Source: Streptomyces chumphonensis
Lineage (GTDB): Bacteria > Actinomycetota > Actinomycetes > Streptomycetales > Streptomycetaceae
DNA length: 64,000 nt
NCBI RefSeq assembly: GCF_014779715.1
Contig: NZ_JACXYU010000006.1
Location: 1-64,000 of the forward strand
Direction: 5' to 3'
A model generated the notes under the pieces. It saw nothing but the letters and a program-made list of their open reading frames with translations, ran no database searches and had not been told where the DNA came from. Position 1 is the stretch's first letter. Each line of letters starts with the position of its first letter. Position numbers and translations under genes: made by a program. Positions 19,899 to 30,273 of the stretch are shown piece by piece.

Positions 19899-22800
19899 CT
19901 ACGGCCGCAGGCGCAGCCCACGCGGCGTGGCGTGGAAGCCGGCCGCCTCCAGGACGCGACCGAGCGGCGACGTCAGCACCGGCGCGCCGTTGGCCCGCTC
20001 GACGGTGAGCGCGCCCAGCATCCCGGCCCGGGCGGCACCGGCCAGCGCCGCAGCGGCCGTCTCCAGCGCGGCCCCCTCGCTCCACGCCAGCAACGACCGG
20101 CCGCCGCGCTCCAGATACAGGGCCGGCTCGCCGTCGACCAGCACGACGAGCGCCCCCGCCTTGCGCCCCGGCTTGTGACCCGCGCCCTCCGGCGACTCCG
20201 GCCACGGCAGCGCCGCCCCGTAGGCGTTGGCCGGATCGGCCGCCGCCAGCACCACGGCCCGCTGCTCCCGCTCCCGCTCCCGGGCCGTGTGGACGGCCCG
20301 CAGCCGGTCCACCGCGCCGTCCATCGCGAACTGGGCGGCGCCCAGATGCTCGACGACGTACCCGCGCCGCGCCTGACCACTCTCCTCGAACGCCGACAGC
20401 ACCCGGTAGGCCGCCGCGAAGCCGCCCGGCACCCCCTCGGCCGCCACCGCGCCGCGCGTCACGAGACCATGCCGGTCGAGCAGCGTGCGCGCCGAGGCGT
20501 GGGCCCGCAGTGTGGCGTCCTGCGCCCGCTCCGGAAGCAGCGACCAGCGACCCGCGACGGTGGGCGGTCCGTTCCGCGACGCCGTCCGCACCCCCAGCGA
20601 GCCGTACCGCCCGCGCGGCACCGCCCGCTTCGCCCGGTGCGCCGTCGACCCGGCGGTGCGCCCCGAGCCCAGCAGAGCCCGCAGCGGCGCCAGGGAGTCG
20701 TTGGTGAGCCGCCCCGACCAGGCCAGCTCCCACACCGCCTCGGCCAGCAGCAGATCCGTCACCTCCGCCTCCACCTCCCGCACCTGCTCGGCGATCTGCC
20801 GGAAGAACAGGCCGTACCCGCCCTCCAGCGCCTCCAGTACGGCACGGTGGCGGGACGTCAGCTCCAGCGGGTGCGGCTCGGGCAGCAGGAGCGGCGCGCT
20901 GTCCGCGGGATACAGCGCGACCCAGCCGTCCTTGCCGGGAAGCGCGCCGGCACCCGCCCACAGGACCTCACCGGTCGTCGTCAGTTCGTCCAGCATCGCG
21001 GGCGCGTACCCGACGACCCGCCCCGGCAGCACCAGCCGCTCCAACGCCGACGCCGGAACGGCCGCGCCCTGCAACTGCTCCACCGCGCGCGCCAAGCCGT
21101 CGACCCCGCGCAGCCCACCGGCCCCCACGTGCTGCCAACGGGGGAGGAACGCCGCCAGGACCGGACCGGGCACCGGTTCCAGCTCCTGCCGCAGGGCGGC
21201 CAGCGACCGCCGCCGCAGCCTGCGCAGCACCGTCGGGTCGCACCACTCCTGACCGGCCCCCGCCGGGTGGAACTCGCCCTGCACCAACCGGCCCTCGGCC
21301 GCCATCCGGTGCAACTGGCCGTCGACCACCGCCTGCCCCAGCCCGAACCGTTCGGCGGCCCGGGCGGTCGTGAACGGGCCGTGGGTCCGCGCGAACCGGG
21401 CCAGCAGGTCGCCCAGCGGGTCGGGCACCGGCTCGGTGAACGCCTCCGGCACCCCGACCGGCAGGGCGACGCCCAGGGCGTCCCGCAGCCGCCCGGCGTC
21501 CTCCACCGCCGCCCAGTGCTCCCGCCCGGCGATCCGCACCGCGACCGCCCGCCGCGCCGCCGCCAGCTCCGCGCCCCAACCCGGCTCGGCGCCCCGCCCG
21601 AGCAACTCCTCGTCCGTCAGCGGCCCCAGCACCCGCAGGGCGTCGGCCACCCCCTCGACGTCCTTGACCCGCCGCTCCTCCGTGCGCCACTGGAGCTCCG
21701 CCTCCAGCTCCGCCAGCACCCCCGCGTCCAGCAGCTCCCGCAGCTCCGCCCGGCCCAGGAGCTCGGCCAGCAGCCGGGAGTCCAGCGACAGCGCGGCGGC
21801 GCGCCGCTCGGCCAGCGGGGTGTCGCCCTCGTAGAGGAACTGGGCCACGTACCCGAACAGCAGCGAACGGGCGAACGGCGACGGCTCCCGCGTCGTCACC
21901 TCCACCAGCCGCACGCGGCGGGCCGCCACGTCCTCCATCAGCTCGGTCAGCCCGGGCACGTCGAACACGTCCTGCAGGCACTCGCGCACCGCCTCCAGCA
22001 CGATCGGGAAGGACCCGAACTCGCTCGCCACCTGGAGCAGCTGGGAGGCACGGCGGCGCTGCTGCCACAGCGGCGTACGCCGCCCCGGGTCGCGGCGCGG
22101 CAGCAGCAGGGCCCGCGCCGCGCACTCCCGGAACCGCGCGGCGAACAGCGCCGAACCACCCACCTGCTCGGTGACGATCCCGTCGACCTCGGTGTGGTCG
22201 AAGAGCACGTCCTGCGCGCCCACCGGCGCCTGCGCGGCGTCGAAGGACCGGTCCGGCTCCAGCGGGCCGTCCGGGGTGTCCAGGCCCAGCAGGTCCGCGT
22301 CCGGCAGCCGCAGCACGATCCCGTCGTCGGCGTGCATCACCTGTGCGTCCAGACCGTAGCGCTCGGTCAGTCGGGCCCCCAGCGCCAGCGCCCACGGCGC
22401 GTGCACCTGGGCACCGAACGGCGAGTGCACCACCACCCGCCAGTCACCCAGCTCGTCCCGGAACCGCTCCACCACGATCGTGCGGTCGTCCGGCACATGC
22501 CCGCACGCCGCACGCTGCTCCGCCAGGTACGCGAGCAGGTTCCCCGTCGCCAGCTCGTCCAGACCCGCCGCGGCCAGCCGCCCGCGCGCCGCCTCCTCCT
22601 CCAGCGCGCCCACCTCGCGCAGGAACGCCCCCAGCGCCCGGCCCAGCTCCAGCGGGCGCCCCAGCTGGTCCCCCTTCCAGAACGGCAGCCGGCCCGGCAC
22701 CCCGGGGGCGGGGGAGACCAGCACCCGGTCCCGCGTGATGTCCTCGATGCGCCAGGACGTCGTGCCCAGCGTGAACACGTCCCCCACCCGGGACTCGTAC

Positions 22801-24500
22801 ACCATCTCCTCGTCCAGCTCACCGACCCGGCCGCCGCCCCGCTTCGGGTCCGCCCCGGCGAGGAAGACGCCGAACAGGCCCCGGTCGGGGATGGTGCCGC
22901 CCGAGGTGACGGCGAGCCGCTGCGCCCCCGGCCGCGCGCCCACCGTCCCCGCCACCCGGTCCCACACGACGCGGGGCCGCAGCTCGGCGAACGCGTCCGA
23001 CGGGTAGCGGCCCGCCAGCATGTCCAGGACGCCCGTGAACGCCGACTCCGGCAGCGCCGCGAACGGGGCGGCCCGCCGCACCAGGGACAGCAGCTCCGTC
23101 ACGTCCCACACGTCCATCGCGGTGACCGCCACGATCTGCTGCGCCAGCACGTCCAGCGGGTTGGCCGGAACGCGCAGCGCCTCGATCGCGCCCTGCCGCA
23201 TCCGCTCCGTCACGACCGCCGACTGCACCAGGTCGCCCCGGTACTTCGGGAAGACGACACCCGCCGACACCGCCCCCACCTGGTGGCCCGCCCGGCCCAC
23301 CCGCTGCAGCCCCGACGCCACCGACGGCGGCGACTCCACCTGCACGACGAGATCGACCGCCCCCATGTCGATGCCCAACTCCAGGCTGGAGGTGGCGACC
23401 ACGGCCGGCAACCGCCCGGCCTTGAGGTCCTCCTCCACCAGCGCGCGCTGCTCCTTCGACACCGACCCGTGGTGCGCCCGGGCCAGCACCGGCGGGGCAC
23501 CCTCCGCCGCGCCGGAGCCGCCCATCAGCTCGGCGGGCGCGTGGTCCTTCGGCAGCGGCTCGCCGGTGGCCCGTTCGTAGGCGATCTCGTTGAGCCGGTT
23601 GCACAGCCGCTCGGCGAGGCGACGGGAGTTGACGAAGACGATCGTCGAGCGGTGGGCCTGCACGAGGTCGCAGATGCGCTCCTCCACCGACGGCCAGATG
23701 GACGGTCGGTCGCCCCCCTCGACGCCCTCGGGCACCGGTGAGCCGCCGAGCTCCCCCATGTCCTCCACCGGCACGACGACCTGAAGGGCGAACTCCTTCT
23801 CCGCCGGGGGCTGCACGATCGTCACGGGCCGCCGCGGTGAGAGGAAGCGGGCCACCTCCTCCACGGGGCGGACCGTGGCCGACAGACCGACGCGGCGCGC
23901 GGGGCGGTCGAGCAGCTCGTCCAGCCGTTCCAGGGAGAGCGCCAGGTGCGCGCCGCGCTTGGTGCCCGCCACGGCGTGCACCTCGTCGAGGATCACCGTC
24001 TCCACGCCGGCGAGCGCCTCCCGCGCCTGCGAGGTGAGCATGAGGAACAGCGACTCGGGCGTCGTGATGAGGATGTCCGGCGGACGGCGGGCCATCGCCC
24101 GCCGGTCGGCGGCCGGGGTGTCCCCGGAACGGATCGCCACACGCACGTCCGGCTCCGGCAGACCGAGCCGCAGCGCCTCCTGACGGATGCCCGTCAGCGG
24201 GCTCCGCAGATTGCGCTCGACGTCCACCGCGAGCGCCTTCAGCGGCGACACGTACAGCACCCGGCACCGCTTCAGCGGCTCGGCGGGCGGGGCCGAGGCC
24301 GCCAGCCGGTCCAGCGAGGCCAGGAACGCGGCCAGCGTCTTCCCCGACCCCGTCGGCGCGACGACCAGGGCGTCGGACCCCTCGGCGAGCGCCCGCCAGG
24401 CACCCTCCTGTGCCGCCGTGGGCGCGCGGAAGGCCCCGCCGAACCACGCGCGGGTGGCGGGGGAGAAGTCGTCGAGCGCCTCGGTGGCAGCGTGAGCCAT
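19899..24500 (-). CDS. lhr: Lhr-type large ATP-dependent helicase
   Basis: About 1,533 residues, the usual length of full Lhr. The helicase core occupies roughly the first 550 residues: Walker A APTGSGKT, motif II DEVHAV, helicase-C FVNSRRLAERL, then SLELGIDMGAVDLVVQVESPP and QRVGRAGH. The Lhr winged-helix and beta-barrel region follows, then the long C-terminal Lhr-CTD. Lhr is a 3'-5' single-strand DNA translocase/helicase linked to DNA repair, and the downstream glycosylase gene nei supports that. The start at 24500 is the ATG before HAATEALDDFSPATRAWF; the 138-nt spacer to the divergent DUF3046 gene holds the promoter. Confidence 0.95.
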   Translation of the reverse strand: MAHAATEALDDFSPATRAWFGGAFRAPTAAQEGAWRALAEGSDALVVAPTGSGKTLAAFLASLDRLAASAPPAEPLKRCRVLYVSPLKALAVDVERNLRSPLTGIRQEALRLGLPEPDVRVAIRSGDTPAADRRAMARRPPDILITTPESLFLMLTSQAREALAGVETVILDEVHAVAGTKRGAHLALSLERLDELLDRPARRVGLSATVRPVEEVARFLSPRRPVTIVQPPAEKEFALQVVVPVEDMGELGGSPVPEGVEGGDRPSIWPSVEERICDLVQAHRSTIVFVNSRRLAERLCNRLNEIAYERATGEPLPKDHAPAELMGGSGAAEGAPPVLARAHHGSVSKEQRALVEEDLKAGRLPAVVATSSLELGIDMGAVDLVVQVESPPSVASGLQRVGRAGHQVGAVSAGVVFPKYRGDLVQSAVVTERMRQGAIEALRVPANPLDVLAQQIVAVTAMDVWDVTELLSLVRRAAPFAALPESAFTGVLDMLAGRYPSDAFAELRPRVVWDRVAGTVGARPGAQRLAVTSGGTIPDRGLFGVFLAGADPKRGGGRVGELDEEMVYESRVGDVFTLGTTSWRIEDITRDRVLVSPAPGVPGRLPFWKGDQLGRPLELGRALGAFLREVGALEEEAARGRLAAAGLDELATGNLLAYLAEQRAACGHVPDDRTIVVERFRDELGDWRVVVHSPFGAQVHAPWALALGARLTERYGLDAQVMHADDGIVLRLPDADLLGLDTPDGPLEPDRSFDAAQAPVGAQDVLFDHTEVDGIVTEQVGGSALFAARFRECAARALLLPRRDPGRRTPLWQQRRRASQLLQVASEFGSFPIVLEAVRECLQDVFDVPGLTELMEDVAARRVRLVEVTTREPSPFARSLLFGYVAQFLYEGDTPLAERRAAALSLDSRLLAELLGRAELRELLDAGVLAELEAELQWRTEERRVKDVEGVADALRVLGPLTDEELLGRGAEPGWGAELAAARRAVAVRIAGREHWAAVEDAGRLRDALGVALPVGVPEAFTEPVPDPLGDLLARFARTHGPFTTARAAERFGLGQAVVDGQLHRMAAEGRLVQGEFHPAGAGQEWCDPTVLRRLRRRSLAALRQELEPVPGPVLAAFLPRWQHVGAGGLRGVDGLARAVEQLQGAAVPASALERLVLPGRVVGYAPAMLDELTTTGEVLWAGAGALPGKDGWVALYPADSAPLLLPEPHPLELTSRHRAVLEALEGGYGLFFRQIAEQVREVEAEVTDLLLAEAVWELAWSGRLTNDSLAPLRALLGSGRTAGSTAHRAKRAVPRGRYGSLGVRTASRNGPPTVAGRWSLLPERAQDATLRAHASARTLLDRHGLVTRGAVAAEGVPGGFAAAYRVLSAFEESGQARRGYVVEHLGAAQFAMDGAVDRLRAVHTAREREREQRAVVLAAADPANAYGAALPWPESPEGAGHKPGRKAGALVVLVDGEPALYLERGGRSLLAWSEGAALETAAAALAGAARAGMLGALTVERANGAPVLTSPLGRVLEAAGFHATPRGLRLRP

Positions 24501-24638
24501 GCCCCCATCGTGCACCGGGGCACCGACAGCGGCCTGCTCCGCCGCTCCCCCTCCGTCGGCGGAGCGGCGGGCGGTGGCGGGCCCGGGGACGAACGGCCGG
24601 CGGTCGGGCGCCCGCGCGGCCTGCGCGATACTGGACGC

Positions 24639-24833
24639 ATGCGGCTGACGGACTTCTGGGAGCGGATGACGGCGCACTTCGGCCCGGCGTACGCCGACTC
24701 CTTCGCGCGTGACCACGTCATGTCCGAGCTGGGCGGCCGTACGGTGCGCGAGGCGCTGGACGCCGGGTGGAACGCGAAGGACGTCTGGCGCGCGGTCTGT
24801 GCGGCGATGGACGTCCCCGCCGAGCTGCGCTGA
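24639..24833 (+). CDS. DUF3046 small protein
   Basis: 64 residues: MRLTDFWERMTAHFG, then DHVMSELGGRTVREALD and VWRAVCAAMDVP. This is the actinobacterial DUF3046 family, found just upstream of recA in Mycobacterium and Streptomyces. Function is unknown. It is divergent from lhr and about 318 nt from recA. Confidence 0.93.
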   Translation: MRLTDFWERMTAHFGPAYADSFARDHVMSELGGRTVREALDAGWNAKDVWRAVCAAMDVPAELR

Positions 24834-24984
24834 CGGCATCGCGCCACAGCGTCATAGCGTCATCGCGCTCCACTTCTTCTCACCCCTTCGGGTGGCGCGA
24901 GGATCCACAGGGAGCGACATCGGGGCGGTGAGCTGCGGGTTTCTGGTCTCCACAGGGGCGGCGGGTTCACTTGACACAAAAATC

Positions 24985-24996
24985 GAACATGGATTC
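24985..24996 (+). promoter_or_regulatory. LexA (SOS/Cheo-like) box of recA
   Basis: GAACATGGATTC matches the GAAC-N4-GTTC SOS box with one changed base; the wider context TCGAACATGGATTC keeps the TCGAAC half. It sits eight bases after TTGACA (24971), so bound LexA would block the promoter. The same kind of degenerate box has been described upstream of Streptomyces lividans recA. Confidence 0.72.
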
Positions 24997-25088
24997 CCAT
25001 GGAGGCGGCGGAAGCGCTCCTGGCTCTTCCAGGTCTCCGGCCCCGCGGGCAGGTCCTCGCGGGTCGGTGAGGGGCCTGGGTGGCCCGA

Positions 25089-25111
25089 TTGTCAGTGGCA
25101 GCCGCTAGCGT
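25089..25111 (+). promoter_or_regulatory. RecA-NDp/PafBC-type DNA-damage promoter
   Basis: TTGTCAGTG (25089-25097), eight bases, then TAGCGT (25106-25111). This matches exactly the mycobacterial RecA-independent damage promoter TTGTCRGTG-N8-TAN3T, which the PafBC activator uses. Transcription would begin about 25118 and give a leader of roughly 35 nt before the recA start. Confidence 0.82.
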
Positions 25112-25151
25112 CCCGGATGTGAAGCGATCGAACCAGAAACCGGTGGCACCC

Positions 25152-26294
25152 ATGGCAGGAACCGACCGCGAGAAGGCGCTCGACGCCGCGCTCGCACAGA
25201 TTGAACGGCAGTTCGGCAAGGGCGCCGTGATGCGTCTCGGTGAGCGGCCGAACGAGCCCATCGAGGTCATCCCCACCGGGTCGACGGCGCTGGATGTGGC
25301 CCTGGGGGTCGGCGGCCTGCCGCGCGGCCGTGTGGTCGAGGTCTACGGCCCGGAGTCCAGCGGCAAGACGACGCTCACCCTGCACGCCGTGGCGAACGCG
25401 CAGAAGGCGGGCGGCACCGTCGCCTTCGTCGACGCCGAGCACGCGCTCGACCCCGAGTACGCCAAGAAGCTCGGGGTCGACGTGGACCAGCTGATCCTCT
25501 CGCAGCCGGACAACGGCGAGCAGGCGCTGGAGATCACCGACATGCTGATCCGGTCCGGCGCGCTCGACCTCATCGTGGTCGACTCGGTCGCCGCCCTGGT
25601 GCCCCGCGCCGAGATCGAGGGCGAGATGGGCGACTCCCACGTCGGCCTCCAGGCACGGCTGATGAGTCAGGCGCTCCGCAAGATCACCGGCGCGCTCCAC
25701 CAGTCGAAGACGACGGCGATCTTCATCAACCAGCTCCGCGAGAAGGTCGGAGTGATGTTCGGCTCGCCCGAGACGACGACCGGCGGCCGGGCGCTGAAGT
25801 TCTACTCCTCGGTGCGCCTGGACATCCGGCGGATCGAGACGCTCAAGGACGGCACCGACGCGGTCGGCAACCGCACCCGCGTCAAGGTCGTGAAGAACAA
25901 GGTCGCGCCGCCGTTCAAGCAGGCCGAGTTCGACATCCTCTACGGCATGGGCATCAGCCGCGAGGGCGGCCTCATCGACATGGGCGTGGAGCACGGCTTC
26001 ATCCGCAAGTCGGGCGCCTGGTACACCTACGAGGGCGACCAGCTCGGCCAGGGCAAGGAGAACGCCCGCAACTTCCTGCGCGACAACCCGGACTTGGCCA
26101 ACGAGATCGAGAAGAAGATCAAGGAGAAGCTCGGCATCGGTGTCCGGGTCGAGGAGCCCGCCGCCGAGCCCGGTGAGGACGCCGCCCCGGGCGCACCCGC
26201 CCCGGGCCTCGCGGAGCCGGTCTCGAAGGCCGCTCCGGTGACGGCCGCGAAGGGGAAGTCCGCCAAGGCCGCCGGCACCGCGGCCAAGAGCTAG
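25152..26294 (+). CDS. recA: Recombinase RecA
   Basis: 380 residues. The start [20 protein letters not shown] is the canonical Streptomyces N-terminus. Walker A GPESSGKT is at residues 66-73, Walker B is [12 protein letters not shown], and the L2/DNA-binding region includes [18 protein letters not shown]. The C-terminus carries an alanine/lysine-rich tail typical of Streptomyces RecA. It catalyses strand exchange in recombination and triggers LexA cleavage. recX follows after 15 nt, so they are one operon. Two separate damage-response signals stand upstream. Confidence 0.98.
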   Translation: MAGTDREKALDAALAQIERQFGKGAVMRLGERPNEPIEVIPTGSTALDVALGVGGLPRGRVVEVYGPESSGKTTLTLHAVANAQKAGGTVAFVDAEHALDPEYAKKLGVDVDQLILSQPDNGEQALEITDMLIRSGALDLIVVDSVAALVPRAEIEGEMGDSHVGLQARLMSQALRKITGALHQSKTTAIFINQLREKVGVMFGSPETTTGGRALKFYSSVRLDIRRIETLKDGTDAVGNRTRVKVVKNKVAPPFKQAEFDILYGMGISREGGLIDMGVEHGFIRKSGAWYTYEGDQLGQGKENARNFLRDNPDLANEIEKKIKEKLGIGVRVEEPAAEPGEDAAPGAPAPGLAEPVSKAAPVTAAKGKSAKAAGTAAKS

Positions 26295-26309
26295 TCCGGG
26301 CGCCCCGGT

Positions 26310-26927
26310 ATGACACGGCGGACGGACTGGCCGGGGGACGCCCCGGCACCCGAGAACGGCGGTGCCGCCTCCTCGTCGAGGGCCGAGGAGGTGGCACCGT
26401 CCGGGTCCCGCGATCCGGTCGAGCAGGCGCGGGCGATCTGCCTGAGACTGCTCACCGGGACGCCCCGCACACGCAGCCAGCTCGCGGAAGCGCTGCGCAA
26501 ACGCGGCATCCCCGACGAGGCGGCCGAGGAGGTGCTGGCCCGATTCGAGGAGGTCGGCCTCATCGATGACGCGGGGTTCGCCGACGCCTGGGTGGAGTCC
26601 CGCCACCACGGCCGGGGTCTCGCCCGCCGGGCGCTCGCGCGGGAGCTTCGCACCAAGGGCGTGGAGTCCTCGGTGATCGAGGGTGCGCTCGGGCGGCTGG
26701 ACGCCGAGCAGGAGGAGGAGACGGCGCGCGCCCTGGTGGAGCGCAAGCTCCGGACCACCCGGGGCCTGGCGCCGGAGCGCCGGCTGCGCCGCCTCGCCGC
26801 GATGCTCGCCCGCAAGGGGTACGCCGAGGGTCTGGCGCTGCGTGTCGTCCGTCAGGCCCTGGAGGAGGAGGCCGAGCACCACGGGGACGGTGCCACCGGG
26901 TGGCCGGAGTCCTTCCCGGACCTCTGA
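26310..26927 (+). CDS. recX: Regulatory protein RecX
   Basis: 205 residues. After a disordered N-terminal 35 residues come the RecX tandem three-helix repeats: RTRSQLAEALRKRGIPDEAAEEVLARFEEVGLIDDAGFADAW, split over two repeats, then RGLARRALARELRTKGV and the last repeat ending ALRVVRQALEEE. RecX inhibits and modulates RecA filaments. It is co-transcribed with recA with a 15-nt spacer. Confidence 0.93.
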   Translation: MTRRTDWPGDAPAPENGGAASSSRAEEVAPSGSRDPVEQARAICLRLLTGTPRTRSQLAEALRKRGIPDEAAEEVLARFEEVGLIDDAGFADAWVESRHHGRGLARRALARELRTKGVESSVIEGALGRLDAEQEEETARALVERKLRTTRGLAPERRLRRLAAMLARKGYAEGLALRVVRQALEEEAEHHGDGATGWPESFPDL

Positions 26928-26971
26928 GCCGGGCCGTCCGAGCGCGGTCGCCCCGTGTCCGCACGCCGCAC

Positions 26972-28402
26972 TCAGGGCGCCGACCGGGGCAGGGTGAGCG
27001 TGACGCGGAGCCCCTGCGGCTCGCGGGGTGCGTAGGCGATCGACGCGTCACCGGCCGCGAGGAGGGCCCGCGCGATGGAGAGCCCGAGCCCGGAGCCGGA
27101 GACGTTCTGGTGGCGGCCGCTGCGCCAGAACCGGTCGCCGATCCGTTCGAGCTCGTCCTCGGTGAGCCCCGGACCCTCGTCGACCACCTCCACGGTGACG
27201 TGGTCACCGGCCGCCGCGACGGCCACGGTCACCGCCTTGCCGCGCGGTGTGAACTTCACGGCGTTGTCCACCACGGCGTCCAGCGCGCTCGACAGCGCGA
27301 TCGGATCGGCCCACGCCGTCAGCGCCGCCGGTCCTTCCCGGCCGAGCTCCACCCCTTCGCGTTCCGCCACCGGGCGCCACGCGGCGATGCGCTCCGTGGC
27401 CAGCGCGCCCACGTCGGTCAGTCGCAGGTCCGCCCGGCTGTGCTCCGCCGTCGCCAGGCCCAGCAGGTCGTCCAGGACCCGGGCCAGCCGCTTGCCCTCC
27501 GTCTGCACCGCCTCGAAGCCCGCTCGGTCGCCCGGCAGCTCCAGCCCCAGCAGTTCGATGCGCAGCAGCAGCGCGGACAGCGGGTTCCTCAGCTGGTGCG
27601 AGGCGTCGGCGACGAAGGCGCGCTGCTGCTCCAGGATGTCCTCCACGTGGTCGGCCATCTCGTTGAAGGAGTGCGCCAGCCGACGCAGCTCGGGCGGGCC
27701 CCCGGCGGCGGCCACCCGGGAGGTGAGTCGTCCGGTGGCGATGTCGTGCGTCGCCTTGTCCAGGTCGCGCACGGGGCGCAGCACCCATCCCGAGAGCCGG
27801 GCCGCCGCCGCGAGGGCCAGGAGCATCGCGGCCGCCTCCCCGGCGGCCAGCGGTACCCAGTCGCGCAGGATGCGGGAGCGCAGCGGCCCGGTGGGGGAGT
27901 CGGTGAGCACGACGGCCACCACGTCGCCGTCCCGGATGACGGGGGAGGCGACGGCGATGCGGTGCGTCTGCCAGGGCCACACCTGGGGCGGGTCGTGGCT
28001 GCGCCGCCCGGCCAGGGCCTCCGCGAACGCGTCGGCCCCCGCTCCGGTGTCCGGCACGCGCCAGCCACCGGGGGAGGCGGCCATGGCCTGCCCGTCCCGG
28101 AAGAAGACCCCGGCGTTGATGCCGTAGAGGTCGTGGTAGCGGGCCAGCTCGTCGGTGAGGGTGGAGAGGCGCTCGTCGCGGTTGCCGTCCTCGATGCGGG
28201 CCTCGGCGGTCGGTTGTGACACCTCTCCCGGCCGTGCGGTGACGAACTGGGCGAGCGAGGCGAAGCGTGCGGTGTCGTCGATGCGGTCGACGACGAGGCG
28301 CTGCTGCTCGGCGGCGGCCATGCTGGCGGCGAGGGGGAAGCCCAGGGCGAGGAGCACACCGGCCATCAGGACGATGAGCAGGGGCAGCAGACGGGCGCGC
28401 AC
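26972..28402 (-). CDS. gluK: Sensor histidine kinase GluK
   Basis: 476 residues. An N-terminal transmembrane helix (LLPLLIVLMAGVLLALGF) and a second one near residue 180-200 flank an extracytoplasmic sensor domain. A HAMP linker, a HisKA with His269 (SHQLRNPL) and a HATPase domain (DNAVKFTPRGKAV, VSGSGLGLSIA) follow. Its position with a response regulator immediately beside gluABCD identifies it as the glutamate-sensing GluK of the S. coelicolor GluR-GluK system, known to respond to extracellular glutamate and control gluABCD. It starts 10 nt after the gluR stop. Confidence 0.87.
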   Translation of the reverse strand: MRARLLPLLIVLMAGVLLALGFPLAASMAAAEQQRLVVDRIDDTARFASLAQFVTARPGEVSQPTAEARIEDGNRDERLSTLTDELARYHDLYGINAGVFFRDGQAMAASPGGWRVPDTGAGADAFAEALAGRRSHDPPQVWPWQTHRIAVASPVIRDGDVVAVVLTDSPTGPLRSRILRDWVPLAAGEAAAMLLALAAAARLSGWVLRPVRDLDKATHDIATGRLTSRVAAAGGPPELRRLAHSFNEMADHVEDILEQQRAFVADASHQLRNPLSALLLRIELLGLELPGDRAGFEAVQTEGKRLARVLDDLLGLATAEHSRADLRLTDVGALATERIAAWRPVAEREGVELGREGPAALTAWADPIALSSALDAVVDNAVKFTPRGKAVTVAVAAAGDHVTVEVVDEGPGLTEDELERIGDRFWRSGRHQNVSGSGLGLSIARALLAAGDASIAYAPREPQGLRVTLTLPRSAP

Positions 28403-28412
28403 CGGCGGAACG

Positions 28413-29150
28413 TTACCGGGGCGGGTCGTCGTCGGGCACCGACAGCCGGTAGCCGACGCCGCGCACGGTCTCGATGAGGGCCGGCAGGCCGAGCTTGGAC
28501 CGCAGCGAGGCGACGTGCACTTCGAGCGTGCGGCCCGTGCCCTCCCAGCTGGTCCGCCACACCTCGCTGATGATCTGCTCCCGCCGGTAGACGACGCCCG
28601 GGCGTTGGGCGAGCAGGGCCAGCAGGTCGAACTCCTTGCGGGTGAGGGCGACGGCCGCGCCGTCGACGGTGACGCGGCGTCCTGCGGTCTCGATCAGCAC
28701 CGGCCCGATCCGCAGCCCGGGGTCCGCTTCGCGCTCGCCCTCCCCGGCGGGGGCGAGGGAGGGCGCGGGCCCGTCACCGTGGGCCGTGCGGCGGCCGACG
28801 GCGTGGATGCGGGCGAGCAGTTCTCCGGTGTCGTAGGGCTTCACGACGTAGTCGTCGGCTCCGAGGTTGAGCCCGTGGACGCGTGAGCGCACGTCGGCGC
28901 GGGCCGTCACCATGATCACGGGGACGCCGGTGCAGCGCCGGATGCGTCCGCAGACCTCGAAACCGTCCTGGTCGGGGAGGCCGAGGTCGAGGAGGACCAC
29001 GTCGAAGGGCGCGCTGCCGTCGGAGGGGAGGATGTGTTCCAGGGCCTCCGCGCCGCCGCGTGCGTGGACGACGGTGAAGCCGTGCCGGGCGAGCACGGCG
29101 GACAGCGCGGCGGCGACGTGGTCGTCGTCCTCGACCAGCAACACGCGCAT
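28413..29150 (-). CDS. gluR: OmpR-family response regulator GluR
   Basis: 245 residues. The receiver has the acidic Glu7-Asp8-Asp9 cluster, Asp55 ([14 protein letters not shown]) and the lysine in [11 protein letters not shown] 20-residue acidic/alanine linker leads to a winged helix ending [10 protein letters not shown]. It is the partner of gluK and is divergent from gluA, with 284 nt between, where its binding sites for the transporter operon should lie. The ATG at 29150 has GGAGGCGAC immediately upstream. Confidence 0.88.
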   Translation of the reverse strand: MRVLLVEDDDHVAAALSAVLARHGFTVVHARGGAEALEHILPSDGSAPFDVVLLDLGLPDQDGFEVCGRIRRCTGVPVIMVTARADVRSRVHGLNLGADDYVVKPYDTGELLARIHAVGRRTAHGDGPAPSLAPAGEGEREADPGLRIGPVLIETAGRRVTVDGAAVALTRKEFDLLALLAQRPGVVYRREQIISEVWRTSWEGTGRTLEVHVASLRSKLGLPALIETVRGVGYRLSVPDDDPPR

Positions 29151-29434
29151 GTCGCCTCCGTCCCTGTGCTCCTCGTGTGCCCCTCGGCCCGTCCATTGTC
29201 CCGCCGAACGTCTCGGGGGGAAGCCCGCCTGCATCCACGCCGACGGAGATGCCGCACGTCAAGGCGGTTCCGGTCCGCCGGGCGTTCCGTTATGCAGCCG
29301 GTACGCGGCCCTTACGTCCCCTCACGCTCCGTGGTGGTGCGTGGCTGGATCGTTATGCTCAAGTTCCGCTCAGATGTGCTGACGCTGCTCCGAGGCGGTC
29401 ACTAAGGTCCCACCAACCGACGAGGACGGAGCGA

Positions 29435-30229
<795 letters not shown>

Positions 30230-30273
30230 ACGACCGCACGGGCCCCTTCCACCACTTCACCAAGGGAAACCAC

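Larger units (their letters stand above)
24834..25151 (+). promoter_or_regulatory. recA upstream region
   Basis: About 318 nt without a gene. It contains a TTGACA hexamer at 24971-24976, a LexA/Cheo-type box at 24985-24996, and a RecA-independent damage promoter at 25089-25111. The rest shows nothing clear. Confidence 0.8.

Noticed and set aside
19038..23741. Plus-strand open frame of about 1,560 codons opposite lhr and nei
   Set aside because: Pro/Arg/Gln-rich shadow of two well-supported genes; no domain recognised.
26928..26971. Terminator between recX and gluK
   Set aside because: Only an imperfect stem with a three-base bulge can be drawn, extending into the gluK 3' end; too weak to call.
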